Source: Ramlibacter pallidus
GTDB lineage: Bacteria; Pseudomonadota; Gammaproteobacteria; Burkholderiales; Burkholderiaceae_C
Length of the DNA stretch: 64,000 nucleotides
Assembly (NCBI RefSeq): GCF_015070875.1
Contig: NZ_JADDIV010000005.1
Span: 372,001 to 436,000 of the forward strand
Reading direction: 5' to 3'
Every line of letters begins with the position of its first letter. Positions within the stretch are counted from its first letter, which is position 1. Positions 24,401-32,865 of the stretch are shown piece by piece. The position numbers and the translations under genes were made by a program. A model generated the notes under the pieces. The model was not told the DNA's origin and made no database searches. It saw nothing but the letters and a program-made list of their open reading frames with translations.

Positions 24401-24910
24401 CTACACGCCGCCGCCGGGATGGGTGGGGTCGATCCAGAGGACCTGCTCGGGCTTTTCCACCGGCTCGATGTCGAGGTTGATCGCCACCGCCTCGCCGTCG
24501 CTGCGGCACAGGACGCATTCGAGCGCTTCGGTGCGGCTGGCGTTGATCTCCTGGTGCGGCACGTAGGGCGGCACGTAGATGAAGTCACCGGGGCCGGCCT
24601 CGGCGGTGAACTCCAGCTGCTCGCCCCAGCGCATGCGCGCCCGCCCGCGCACCACGTAGATCACGCTCTCCAGGTGGCCGTGGTGGTGCGCGCCGGTCTT
24701 GGCGTCGGCATGGATGGTCACCGTGCCGGCCCACAGCTTCTGCGCGCCCACGCGCGCGAAGTTGATCGCCGCCTTGCGGTCCATGCCCGGCGTCTGGGCC
24801 GTGTTGGGGTCCAGGCGGTCGCCGGGGATCACGCGCACGCCGTCGTGCTTCCAGCGTCCGGCGTCGCCATGCGGGTGGGGGTGCGGGTGGGGGTGGTCGT
24901 GGCCGCTCAT
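24401..24910 (-). CDS. Cupin protein with His-rich N-terminus
   Basis: 169 residues. Cupin motif 1 is TGAHHHGHLESVIYVVRG (two or three His plus Glu as metal ligands), and motif 2 is GDFIYVPPYVPHQEIN with the last His ligand, so a mononuclear metal site is expected. The N-terminus holds alternating His-Pro (HPHPHPHPH), a possible extra metal-binding tail. It is the first gene of a pair with the FAD monooxygenase. It could be a dioxygenase, isomerase or a sensor-type cupin; context cannot decide. Confidence 0.85.
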   Translation of the reverse strand: MSGHDHPHPHPHPHGDAGRWKHDGVRVIPGDRLDPNTAQTPGMDRKAAINFARVGAQKLWAGTVTIHADAKTGAHHHGHLESVIYVVRGRARMRWGEQLEFTAEAGPGDFIYVPPYVPHQEINASRTEALECVLCRSDGEAVAINLDIEPVEKPEQVLWIDPTHPGGGV

Positions 24911-25032
24911 GCGCGCCAGCCTACACCTTCCCGATGCCGCGCGTGGCAGGACCGCCGACGCAGGAAGAGCCGCGCTCCGACACGCCGGCAGCCCATCCGC
25001 ACCTAGGCTTGCCGGCTGAAAGGAAGTTCGGC

Positions 25033-25512
25033 ATGAAGTGGAAGCTCATCGGGATGGCGGCGCTGCTGGGCCTGTCCGGCGCAGGCGCGGCGGTCGCCGA
25101 GGTGAAGGCAGGCATGGGCAAGGCGGCGTACGAGACGGCGCTCAAGCGCATCGAGGCGCAGCGCAAGGCGGACGACCGCGCCTGCAAGCGGGCGAAGGGG
25201 CATGCGAAGGAACTGTGCGAGGCGCAGGCCGAGGGTCGGGACAAGGCGGAGAAGGCGAAGCTGGAGGCCCGCTACAAGCCCAGCCCCGAAGCGGTGCAGG
25301 AAGCGAAGTTCGCGGTGGCCGAGGCGAACTACGAGGTAGAGATGGTGAAGTGCGAAGCCCTGAAGGGACGCGCGGAGGACCGGTGCGAGGACCGCGCCAA
25401 GGCGGCGCGCGAGGCGGCCGAGCGGCAGGCGCGCGTCGAGAAGGTCGACAGCACCGGCGGCATCTTCGGCAAGGGCGAGGACGGCAAGCCGGCGAAGGCC
25501 GGCAAGTCCTGA
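25033..25512 (+). CDS. Secreted Lys/Glu/Ala-rich protein
   Basis: 159 residues behind AAGGAAG. Signal peptide 1-22 (ending AAVA-E). The mature part is a long charged helix (EAQRKADDRACKRAKGHAKELCEAQAEGRDKAEKA in pieces) with two pairs of Cys spaced like CKRAKGHAKELC and CEALKGRAEDRC, which may staple helical hairpins. It probably stays in the periplasm. It resembles uncharacterised Comamonadaceae cell-envelope proteins; TolA-like composition is only superficial. Converges with the TetR regulator. Confidence 0.7.
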   Translation: MKWKLIGMAALLGLSGAGAAVAEVKAGMGKAAYETALKRIEAQRKADDRACKRAKGHAKELCEAQAEGRDKAEKAKLEARYKPSPEAVQEAKFAVAEANYEVEMVKCEALKGRAEDRCEDRAKAAREAAERQARVEKVDSTGGIFGKGEDGKPAKAGKS

Positions 25513-25515
25513 CCC

Positions 25516-26133
25516 TCAGGACAGCCCGAGCCCGCGCAGGTAGGTCTCCACCGCCTTCGGGCCGGTGGCTTCGAGGTCGAAGGCGCCGGGGTCCAGCAGC
25601 CAGTCCTGGATCAGTCCGTCGACCAGCGCATGCAGTCCTTGCGCCGCCACGGTGGCGGGCACCGGCAGGCGCACGCCCCGCACCGCGGCACTGCGCAGCA
25701 ACGCCTTGCGGAAATGGCCCGTCGCGCCGTTGCGCATCTGCACGTGGCGCTCGCGGATCGCGCAAAGGCTGTCGACGTATTCCACCTTGTGCGTGGCCAC
25801 CTCGAAGACCCGCCGCGTCTGCGGGTCCGCCACGGTTTGGTGCATGGCCTGGCGCAATGCCTCTTTCAGGTGCGGCAGCGGGTCGGCGTCACCACCGCCG
25901 TCGACCGATTCCATGGCGATCTGCAGGGGCATCACGACCCGGTCCATCATCGCGTTGAACAGGTCCGCCTTGTCCTGGAAGTGCCAGTAGATCGCGCCGC
26001 GGGTGGTGCCGGCCGCCACCGCGATGTCGTTGAGCGACGTGCCCGCCACGCCCTGCGCGAGGAACACGCGCTCGGCCGCATCCAGCAGGCTGTTGCGGGT
26101 GGCGAGGGCATCTTCCTTGGAGCGGCGGACCAT
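25516..26133 (-). CDS. TetR/AcrR-family repressor of the efflux operon
   Basis: 205 residues. The N-terminal HTH is classic AcrR-type: ATRNSLLDAAERVFLAQGVAGTS, then LNDIAVAAGTTRGAIYWHFQDKADLFNAM. The C-terminal ligand domain (about 85-200) resembles AcrR/TtgR/MexR-type drug sensors, with HKVEYVDSL and a C-terminal dimer helix. It is divergent from a complete RND efflux operon, with a perfect 24-bp palindrome between them that covers both -10 elements, so it is almost certainly their repressor, released by drug binding. Confidence 0.95.
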   Translation of the reverse strand: MVRRSKEDALATRNSLLDAAERVFLAQGVAGTSLNDIAVAAGTTRGAIYWHFQDKADLFNAMMDRVVMPLQIAMESVDGGGDADPLPHLKEALRQAMHQTVADPQTRRVFEVATHKVEYVDSLCAIRERHVQMRNGATGHFRKALLRSAAVRGVRLPVPATVAAQGLHALVDGLIQDWLLDPGAFDLEATGPKAVETYLRGLGLS

Positions 26134-26142
26134 GGCTCCGAA

Positions 26143-26166
26143 TATACATTCAAACTTGAATGTATA
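26143..26166. promoter_or_regulatory. AcrR-type operator and overlapping divergent promoters
   Basis: Perfect inverted repeat: TATACATTCAA (26143-26153), two central bases, TTGAATGTATA (26156-26166). It resembles known AcrR/TtgR operators. A rightward -10 TATACT (26163-26168) and a leftward -10 TATATT (26146-26141) overlap its two ends, so one bound repressor dimer pair can block both the efflux operon and its own gene. The leftward -10 lies 7 nt from the repressor's ATG, implying a leaderless mRNA. Confidence 0.9.
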
Positions 26167-26232
26167 CTCGCCGGCTTGTCATTCGGGTCGTCGTCCCAGG
26201 CCCGGCCGTCCTCCTCACTTCCAGGCGAATCC

Positions 26233-27474
26233 ATGGCTGCTCGCGTGCCGCACGTTTCCGTTGTCCTCCTTGCCACCCTGCTGCTGGCCGCCTGCGGCAA
26301 GGGCGGCGGGCAGGCCGCACCGCAGGGCGCCGCGCCGCCGCCGCCCGAAGTCGGCGTCGTCACGGTAGCGACCGGAGAAGTCGGGATCGTGACGGAACTG
26401 CCCGGCCGGCTGGAGCCTTCGCGCGTGGCCGAGGTGCGCGCGCGCGCCGCCGGCATCGTCCAGCAGCGCCTGTTCCGCGAAGGCAGCGACGTGCGGGCCG
26501 GCCAGGCGCTGTACCGCATCGACGCGTCCTCGCTCTCCGCCGCGACGCAGAGCGCGCAGGCCGCCCTGGCCAAGGCCCAGGCCAACTTCGCGCAGGCGTC
26601 CGCGCTGGCCAACCGCTACCGGCCGCTGGTGGAAGCCAACGCCATCAGCAAGCAGGAATACGCGAATGCGATCGCCGCGGAGAAGCAGGCCGAGGCGGAC
26701 GTCGCCGCCGCACGGGCGGCGCTGCGCACGTCCGAGATCAACCTGGGCTATGCCTCGGTCACGGCGCCGATTTCCGGACGCGTCGGGCGTGCGCTGGTCA
26801 CCGAAGGCGCGCTGGTGGGGCAGGGCGAGGCCACGCCGCTGGCCGTGATCCAGCAGATCAACCCGCTCTACGTGAACTTCACGCAGCCGGTCAGCGAGGT
26901 CATGAACCTGCGCCGCGCGCTGGAGCAAGGGCGCCTCAAGCGCGCCGGCGCCGATGGCGCTGAAGTGCGCATCGTGCTGGAAGACGGCACCGAGCACCCG
27001 CAGGTCGGCAAGCTGCTGTTCGCCGACCTGAGCGTGGACCAGGCCACGGGCCAGGTCAGCCTGCGCGCCGAGGTGCCGAACCCGCGCGCGATGCTGCTGC
27101 CGGGCATGTACGTGCGGGTGCGGCTGGAGCAGGCCAAGGCCAGCAACGCGATGCTGCTGCCGCAGCAGGCCGTGACGCGCTCGCCCCAGGGCGACAGCGT
27201 GATGGTGGTCGGCGCCAATGGCCAGGTCGCGCCGCGCACCATCAAGGTGGGCGGCTCGCAGGACGGCAAGTGGGTCGTGCTCGGCGGACTGCAGCCCGGC
27301 GAGCAGGTGATGGTGGACGGCTTCCAGAAGCTGCGCCCGGGCGCGCCGGTCAAGCCCGTGCCGTGGACGGCCACCGCCGCGGCCGCGGGATCGCCTGCGG
27401 CGCCGGCCGCCGCGGCCCCCGCCCAGCCGGCGTCGGCGCCGGCGAGCGCCGCCTCGCAGCCCGCGAAGAGCTGA
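26233..27474 (+). CDS. RND efflux periplasmic adaptor (MexA/AcrA type)
   Basis: 413 residues. A lipoprotein signal (LLLAACGKGG) anchors it to the inner membrane. Then come the barrel-sandwich strand pairs (VRARAAGIVQQRLFREGSDVRAGQALYRID), an alpha-hairpin (SAATQSAQAALAKAQANF, LANRYRPLVE), and the second lipoyl half (GYASVTAPISGRVGRALVTEGALV), with membrane-proximal domains after. A Pro/Ala-rich tail of about 50 residues follows. It bridges the pump and the outer-membrane channel. First gene of the operon, 8 nt before the pump gene. Confidence 0.95.
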   Translation: MAARVPHVSVVLLATLLLAACGKGGGQAAPQGAAPPPPEVGVVTVATGEVGIVTELPGRLEPSRVAEVRARAAGIVQQRLFREGSDVRAGQALYRIDASSLSAATQSAQAALAKAQANFAQASALANRYRPLVEANAISKQEYANAIAAEKQAEADVAAARAALRTSEINLGYASVTAPISGRVGRALVTEGALVGQGEATPLAVIQQINPLYVNFTQPVSEVMNLRRALEQGRLKRAGADGAEVRIVLEDGTEHPQVGKLLFADLSVDQATGQVSLRAEVPNPRAMLLPGMYVRVRLEQAKASNAMLLPQQAVTRSPQGDSVMVVGANGQVAPRTIKVGGSQDGKWVVLGGLQPGEQVMVDGFQKLRPGAPVKPVPWTATAAAAGSPAAPAAAAPAQPASAPASAASQPAKS

Positions 27475-27481
27475 GGACCGC

Positions 27482-30400
27482 ATGGCCAAGTTCTTCATCG
27501 ACCGCCCCATCTTCGCGTGGGTGATCGCGCTGTTCATCATCGTGCTCGGCGCGGTGTCGATCACGCAGCTGCCGATCGCGCAGTACCCCCCGGTGGCGCC
27601 GCCCGCCATCGTGATCTCCGCCGTCTATCCCGGCGCTTCCGCGCGCACGCTCGAGGAGAGCGTGATCAGCGTGATCGAGCAGGAAATGAACGGCTCGCCC
27701 GGCCTCATCTACATGGAGTCGGTGACGCAGGCCAACGGCAGCGGCCAGATCACGCTCAGCTTCGAGCCCGGGACCAACGCCGACCTGGCGCAGGTGGACG
27801 TGCAGAACCGCCTCTCGCGCGCGACGCCGCGGCTGCCGTCGGCCGTGACGCAGCAGGGCGTGCGGGTGGAGAAGTCGCGTTCGAACTTCCTGCTGTTCAC
27901 GATCCTCTCCTCCGACGACCCGAACTTCACGCCGGTGGACCTGGGCGACTACGCCTCGCGCAACGTGCTGCCCGAGATCCAGCGCCTGCCGGGCGTCGGC
28001 CAGGCGCAGCTGTTCGGCACCGAGGCGGCGATGCGGGTCTGGATCGACCCGCAGAAGCTGGTCGGCTTCAACATGTCCTCGTCCGAGGTGACGGCCGCGA
28101 TCCGCGCGCAGAACGCGCAGGTCTCCTCCGGCTCCATCGGTGAACTGCCCAACGTGGCGGGGCAGGGGATCGCCGCCACGGTGGTGGTCAACGGCCAGCT
28201 CGGGACGGTGCAGCAGTTCCAGGACGTCGTGCTGCGCGCCAACCCGGACGGCTCCACGGTGCGCCTGAAGGACGTCGCCCGCGTGGAGCTCAACGCGCAG
28301 AACTTCTCCACCGCCGCACGACTGAACGGCAAGCCCTCCACCGGCATCGGCGTGCAGCTCTCGCCTACCGGCAATGCGCTGGCGACGGCCGACGCGGTGC
28401 GCAAGCGCATGGGCGAGCTCGCGCCCTACTTCCCGCGCGGCATGAAATGGGACATCCCGTACGACAGCTCGCGCTTCATCCGCATCTCCATCGGCCAGGT
28501 CGTCGAGACGCTGCTGGAAGCGGTGGCGCTGGTGTTCCTGGTGATGTTCCTGTTCCTGCAGAACTGGCGCTACACGATCATCCCGACGCTGGTCGTGCCG
28601 GTCGCGCTGCTGGGCACCTTCGGCGCGCTGCTGGCGCTGGGCTTCTCCATCAACGTGCTGACCATGTTCGGCATGGTGCTGGTGATCGGCATCGTGGTGG
28701 ACGACGCCATCGTGGTGGTGGAGAACGTCGAGCGCATCATGAGCGAGGAAGGCCTGCCGCCGCGCGAAGCCACCCGCAAGGCGATGGGGCAGATCTCCGG
28801 CGCCATCATCGGCGTGACCGTGGTGCTGATCTCGGTGTTCGTGCCGCTGGCTTTCTTCGCCGGTTCCACCGGGAACATCTACCGTCAGTTCGCGGCGGTG
28901 ATGGTGGCATCCATCGCGTTCTCGGCCCTGATGGCGCTGTCGCTGACGCCGGCCCTGTGCGCCACCCTGCTGAAGCCGGTGGAAGCCGGCCACCACGTGG
29001 AGAAGCGCGGCTTCTTCGGCGGCTTCAACCGCTTCTTCCGGCGCACGGCGCACGGCTACGAAGGCATGGTGTCGAAGCTGCTGCGCCGCACCGGCCGGGC
29101 GCTGGTGATCTACGGCGTGATCGCCGCGGTCGTCGCGCTCGTCTACACGCGCCTGCCCACCTCCTTCCTGCCGCAGGAAGACCAGGGCAACATGCTGGTG
29201 AACGTGCAGCTGCCGCCGGGCGCCACCGTGGAGCGCACGCGCAACGTGATGGAGCAGGTCGAAGGCTGGGTGCTCAAGCAGCCCGAGGTGCAGAGCATGG
29301 TCAGCGTGCTGGGCTTCTCCTTCTCGGGGCAGGGCCAGAACGCCGCGCTTGCCTTCGTCACGCTCAAGCCGTGGGACGAGCGCGAGGAGGAAAGCCAATC
29401 CGCGCAGTCGCTGGCGGGCCGCGCCTTCGGCGCGCTCTCGGGCATCCGCGATGCGTTCATCTTCCCGCTGAGCCCGCCGCCGATCCCCGAACTGGGCACG
29501 GCCTCCGGCTTTACCTTCCGCCTGCAGGACCGCGGCGGCAACGGCCGCGAGGCGCTGATCGCCGCGCGCAACCAGCTGCTCGGCCTGGCCGGCCAAAGCA
29601 AGATCGTGACGCAGGTGCGGCCGGACGGCCTGGAGGACGCGCCGCAGCTGCAGCTGGACATCGACCGCGACCGCGCCAATGCGCTGGGCGTGCCGTTCGA
29701 GGCGATCAACAGCACGCTGTCGACGGCACTGGGCTCTTCCTACGTCAACGACTTTCCCAACCGCGGGCGCTTGCAGCGCGTGGTGGTCCAGGCGGACGCG
29801 CCCGCGCGCATGCAGCCGGAGGACCTGCTGCGCCTGAACGCCATCAGCAACACGGGCAAGCCGGTGCCGCTGTCGGCCTTCGCCTCCACGCGCTGGGTGA
29901 GCGGCGCCATGCAGACGGTGCGCTACAACGGCTATCCGGCGATGCGGATCTCCGGCGCACCGGCCCCGGGCTACAGCACCGGCGCGGCGATGGCGGAGAT
30001 GGAGCGCCTGGCGGGCCAACTGCCGGCCGGCTTCGCCTACGAGTGGACGGGGCAGTCGCGCGAGGAGAAGCTCGCCGGCGCCCAGGCACTGATCCTCTAC
30101 GGCTTCGCGATCTTGGCGGTGTTCCTGTGCCTGGCCGCGCTGTACGAGAGCTGGTCGATCCCGCTCGCCGTGATCCTGGTGGTGCCGCTGGGCGTGCTGG
30201 GCGTTCTGCTGGCGACGCTGCTGCGCGGCTATTCGAACGACGTGTACTTCCAGGTGGGCCTGATCACCATCATCGGCCTGTCGGCGAAGAACGCCATCCT
30301 GATCATCGAGTTCGCCAAGGACCTGCAGGCGCAGGGCAAGGGTGTCATCGAATCGGCGCTGGCGGCGGCGCACCTGCGGTTCCGCCCGATCGTGATGACG

Positions 30401-30652
30401 TCGATGGCGTTCGGCCTGGGCGTGCTGCCGCTGGCGATCGCGAGCGGCGCGGGTTCGGCCAGCCAGCGCGCCATCGGCACCGGCGTGCTGGGCGGCATGC
30501 TGACCGGCACCGCGCTCGCCCTGTTCTTCGTGCCCGTGTTCTTCGTGGTCGTGCGCGGCTACTTCAAGGGCAACGAGCGCCAGCGCAAGCTGTACACCCA
30601 CGAACTGGACCGCGAACTGCCCGCCGGCGCCACGGCCGGAGACCAGGTATGA
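27482..30652 (+). CDS. RND multidrug efflux pump (MexB/AcrB type)
   Basis: 1056 residues, the standard length of HAE1-family inner-membrane pumps. It opens MAKFFIDRPIFAWVIAL and shows the typical Asp pair of the proton relay in TM4 (GIVVDDAIVVVENVERI) and the TM10 Lys in LSAKNAILIIEFAKDL. Two large periplasmic loops carry the drug-binding porter domain. The pump exports drugs, dyes, solvents or detergents with proton antiport. It overlaps the outer-membrane factor gene at ATGA. Substrate range cannot be read, but the MexB/AcrB subtype usually exports many hydrophobic compounds. Confidence 0.97.
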   Translation: MAKFFIDRPIFAWVIALFIIVLGAVSITQLPIAQYPPVAPPAIVISAVYPGASARTLEESVISVIEQEMNGSPGLIYMESVTQANGSGQITLSFEPGTNADLAQVDVQNRLSRATPRLPSAVTQQGVRVEKSRSNFLLFTILSSDDPNFTPVDLGDYASRNVLPEIQRLPGVGQAQLFGTEAAMRVWIDPQKLVGFNMSSSEVTAAIRAQNAQVSSGSIGELPNVAGQGIAATVVVNGQLGTVQQFQDVVLRANPDGSTVRLKDVARVELNAQNFSTAARLNGKPSTGIGVQLSPTGNALATADAVRKRMGELAPYFPRGMKWDIPYDSSRFIRISIGQVVETLLEAVALVFLVMFLFLQNWRYTIIPTLVVPVALLGTFGALLALGFSINVLTMFGMVLVIGIVVDDAIVVVENVERIMSEEGLPPREATRKAMGQISGAIIGVTVVLISVFVPLAFFAGSTGNIYRQFAAVMVASIAFSALMALSLTPALCATLLKPVEAGHHVEKRGFFGGFNRFFRRTAHGYEGMVSKLLRRTGRALVIYGVIAAVVALVYTRLPTSFLPQEDQGNMLVNVQLPPGATVERTRNVMEQVEGWVLKQPEVQSMVSVLGFSFSGQGQNAALAFVTLKPWDEREEESQSAQSLAGRAFGALSGIRDAFIFPLSPPPIPELGTASGFTFRLQDRGGNGREALIAARNQLLGLAGQSKIVTQVRPDGLEDAPQLQLDIDRDRANALGVPFEAINSTLSTALGSSYVNDFPNRGRLQRVVVQADAPARMQPEDLLRLNAISNTGKPVPLSAFASTRWVSGAMQTVRYNGYPAMRISGAPAPGYSTGAAMAEMERLAGQLPAGFAYEWTGQSREEKLAGAQALILYGFAILAVFLCLAALYESWSIPLAVILVVPLGVLGVLLATLLRGYSNDVYFQVGLITIIGLSAKNAILIIEFAKDLQAQGKGVIESALAAAHLRFRPIVMTSMAFGLGVLPLAIASGAGSASQRAIGTGVLGGMLTGTALALFFVPVFFVVVRGYFKGNERQRKLYTHELDRELPAGATAGDQV

Positions 30653-32034
30653 GACCCCGCATGAAGATCCTTGCCCCGCTGGCCGCCGCACTGCTGGCGG
30701 CGGGCTGCTCGATGATGCCGAAGTACGAGCGCCCGCAGGCGCCCGTGCCGGCGACATTCCCCTATCCCTCCGCGACCGGCGGCGTGCCGGCTTCCGAGCT
30801 GGCATGGGACCAGTTCTTCGGCGACGCACGGCTGCGCGCACTGATCGCGACGGCGCTGCGCAACAACCGCGACCTGCGCATCGCGGTGCTGAACATCGCA
30901 CAGGCGCGCGCGCAATACGACATCCGCAATGCCGACCGCTTCCCCACCGTGGGCGGCACGCTCAGCGCCACGCGGGCACCGAACACGCAGGGCGACCAGG
31001 CGACCACGCTACAGGCGAACCTGGGCATCAGCGCCTGGGAGATCGACTTCTTCGGCCGCATCGCGAGCCTGGGCGAGGCGGCCCTGGCGCAGTACCTCGC
31101 GACGGAGGAAGGCCGCAAGGCGGCGCAGGTCGCGCTGGTCGCGAGCGTCGCCAACGCCTGGCTGAACCTCGCGGCGGACGAGGAGCTGCTGGAGATCACG
31201 CGGGAGGCGCTCGCCACGCGCGAGGAGTCGCTGCGGCTGACGCGCCTGCGTTTCGAGAACGGCGCTTCCTCGGAGATCGACTTCCGGCTGGCGCAGTCGC
31301 TGTCCGAGACGGCGCGTGCCACGCTGGCGCAGTTGCAGCGCCAGCGTGCCGTGGACCTGAACGCCCTGGGGCTGCTGCTCGGCGAACCGGTGGGCCCGAA
31401 CTACCAGGTCGACGTGCGCACCGCGGGCATCCGGCTGCCGGACGTGCCGGCGGGCCTGCCTTCGGAGGTGCTGACGCGCCGGCCGGACGTGCGCCAGGCC
31501 GAACAGCAACTGGTCGCCGCCAACGCGAACATCGGCGCCGCGCGGGCGGCGTTCTTCCCGCGGATCTCGCTCACGGCCGGCATCGGTACGGCGAGCAGCG
31601 ACCTGTCCGGCCTGTTCAGCAGCGGCTCCTGGGGCTACACCGTGGCACCCTCGCTGCTGCAGCCGATCTTCGACGCGGGTCGCAACCGCGCGGGACTCGC
31701 ATCCGCACAGGCCGCGCGCGACATCGCGCTGGCGCAGTACGAGCGCGCCATCCAGCAGGCCTTCCGCGACGTGGCGGATGCGCTGGCCGGCCGCGGCACG
31801 CTGGACGAGCAGGTGCGGGCGCAGGCCACGGTGGTGGAAGCGGAAGCGGTGCGCTTCCGCCTGGCGCGGCTGCGCTACGACAACGGCATCGCGAGCTACC
31901 TGGACCTGCTCGATGCGCAGCGCTCGCTCTTTTCCGCGCAGCAGGGGCTGGTGCAGGTGCGGCTCGCCCGGTTGCAGAACCAGGTGCAGTTGTACCGCGC
32001 GCTGGGCGGCGGCTGGACCGAGCCGGCGCCCTGA
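30649..32034 (+). CDS. Outer-membrane efflux channel lipoprotein (OprM/NodT type)
   Basis: 461 residues. It starts at an ATG overlapping the pump stop; a second ATG 12 nt on also gives a good signal peptide. The lipobox LLAAGC predicts lipid attachment. Two OEP repeats follow, each with long coiled helices (LRIAVLNIAQARAQYDIRNAD; VSLVASVANAWLNLAAD-like segment), and the family motifs LTRRPDVRQAEQQLVAANANIGAARAAFFP are intact. It forms the trimeric channel of the tripartite pump and is the last gene of the operon. Confidence 0.95.
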   Translation: MRPRMKILAPLAAALLAAGCSMMPKYERPQAPVPATFPYPSATGGVPASELAWDQFFGDARLRALIATALRNNRDLRIAVLNIAQARAQYDIRNADRFPTVGGTLSATRAPNTQGDQATTLQANLGISAWEIDFFGRIASLGEAALAQYLATEEGRKAAQVALVASVANAWLNLAADEELLEITREALATREESLRLTRLRFENGASSEIDFRLAQSLSETARATLAQLQRQRAVDLNALGLLLGEPVGPNYQVDVRTAGIRLPDVPAGLPSEVLTRRPDVRQAEQQLVAANANIGAARAAFFPRISLTAGIGTASSDLSGLFSSGSWGYTVAPSLLQPIFDAGRNRAGLASAQAARDIALAQYERAIQQAFRDVADALAGRGTLDEQVRAQATVVEAEAVRFRLARLRYDNGIASYLDLLDAQRSLFSAQQGLVQVRLARLQNQVQLYRALGGGWTEPAP

Positions 32035-32046
32035 CGGCCGCGCCCC

Positions 32047-32301
32047 TCAGGGCGCGTTGGCCTGCCCCTCCACCTGGTGGTACACGCTGGTGATGGCGTA
32101 GCCCTTCTCGTCGATCTGGGCGCGCGGGTTGTCGATCTCGTAGGGGTGCAGGTGCTCCTGCGATTCGTCCACGTTCACGCCCTGCTGCCGTGCCTGCCAG
32201 TCCGAGTTCACCGCTTCCTCCGGGATCGGCTGTCCCGCCGGGACGATGAGGTAGGTGAACTTGTTCTGCGGCTCCGGGCGGCGGTAGATGTCGACTTTCA
32301 T
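32047..32301 (-). CDS. DUF6139-like small protein
   Basis: 84 residues, no signal peptide, with KVDIYRRPEPQNKFTYLIVPAGQPIPEEAVNSDW, which I associate with the DUF6139 family of Comamonadaceae/Burkholderiales. Function unknown. It converges with the efflux operon, 12 nt from its end. A divergent gene (receiver) lies upstream. Confidence 0.65.
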   Translation of the reverse strand: MKVDIYRRPEPQNKFTYLIVPAGQPIPEEAVNSDWQARQQGVNVDESQEHLHPYEIDNPRAQIDEKGYAITSVYHQVEGQANAP

Positions 32302-32433
32302 CGGGGCTCCTTTTGCATCGGGGATGCGGTCCATTCTGGTCAAGATGCCCCTTCGTGCAAGTAGGACTTCGCCTTCAATGGGCTGGCGGGCCCCCGTGGG
32401 CGGGCGGCGCTGGAGCAGCGGGACCGTTGCGAC

Positions 32434-32439
32434 TAAACT
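32434..32439 (+). promoter_or_regulatory. -10-like element before the atypical receiver
   Basis: TAAACT at 32434-32439, 9 nt before the ATG at 32449. The context GACTAAACTGG closely matches the element before the KTSC gene. Confidence 0.35.
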
Positions 32440-32448
32440 GGCGTTGCC

Positions 32449-32865
32449 ATGCCTGCTCCTTTCCTGCACGCCCTCGTCCGCGCCGAGCACAGCATCCTCG
32501 TGGTGGACGACAACGAGTCCACCCGCTACGCCACCTCCCGTTCGCTGCGGGCAGCGGGCTTCAACACCCTCGAAGCCGCGGCGGGCGCGGAGGCGCTGGA
32601 ACTGGTGGACTACGTTTCGGCGGTGGTGCTCGACGTGCACCTGCCCGACCTCCTGGGGTTCGAGGTCTGCCGCCTGCTGCGGCGGCGTGCCGGGACGGCG
32701 TCGCTGCCGGTCGTCTACGTCTCTGCGATGTACGTGACGCAGGAGGACCAGGTCCACGGCATGGAAACCGGCGCCGATGCCTACATGGTGGCGCCGGTCG
32801 ACCCGGAAGCGTTGCTGGCCACCCTGGACCAGTTGATCCTCGACCGGGGCGCGCTGAAGCACTAG
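32449..32865 (+). CDS. Atypical stand-alone receiver protein
   Basis: 138 residues. A receiver fold: D20/D21 acidic pair, phospho-acceptor D62 (AVVLDVHLPDLLGFEV), S92. The invariant Lys of the KP motif is replaced by Ala (DAYMVAPV, A115). That Lys normally couples phosphorylation to conformational change, so this protein may signal differently or not be phosphorylated in the usual way. There is no output domain and no kinase next to it. Similar receivers with altered KP motifs are often fused to hybrid kinases in betaproteobacteria. Confidence 0.85.
   Translation: MPAPFLHALVRAEHSILVVDDNESTRYATSRSLRAAGFNTLEAAAGAEALELVDYVSAVVLDVHLPDLLGFEVCRLLRRRAGTASLPVVYVSAMYVTQEDQVHGMETGADAYMVAPVDPEALLATLDQLILDRGALKH

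Noticed and set aside
27350..30901. A 1183-codon open frame antisense to the RND pump gene
   Set aside because: Its composition (His, Arg, Val, Ala runs) is the mirror of a GC-rich coding strand, it has no family resemblance, and the pump gene on the other strand is intact.
25516..32034. Efflux operon as a horizontally acquired resistance island
   Set aside because: Codon use and base composition match the rest, flanks have no mobile-element traces, and such divergent RND units are ordinary in these chromosomes.
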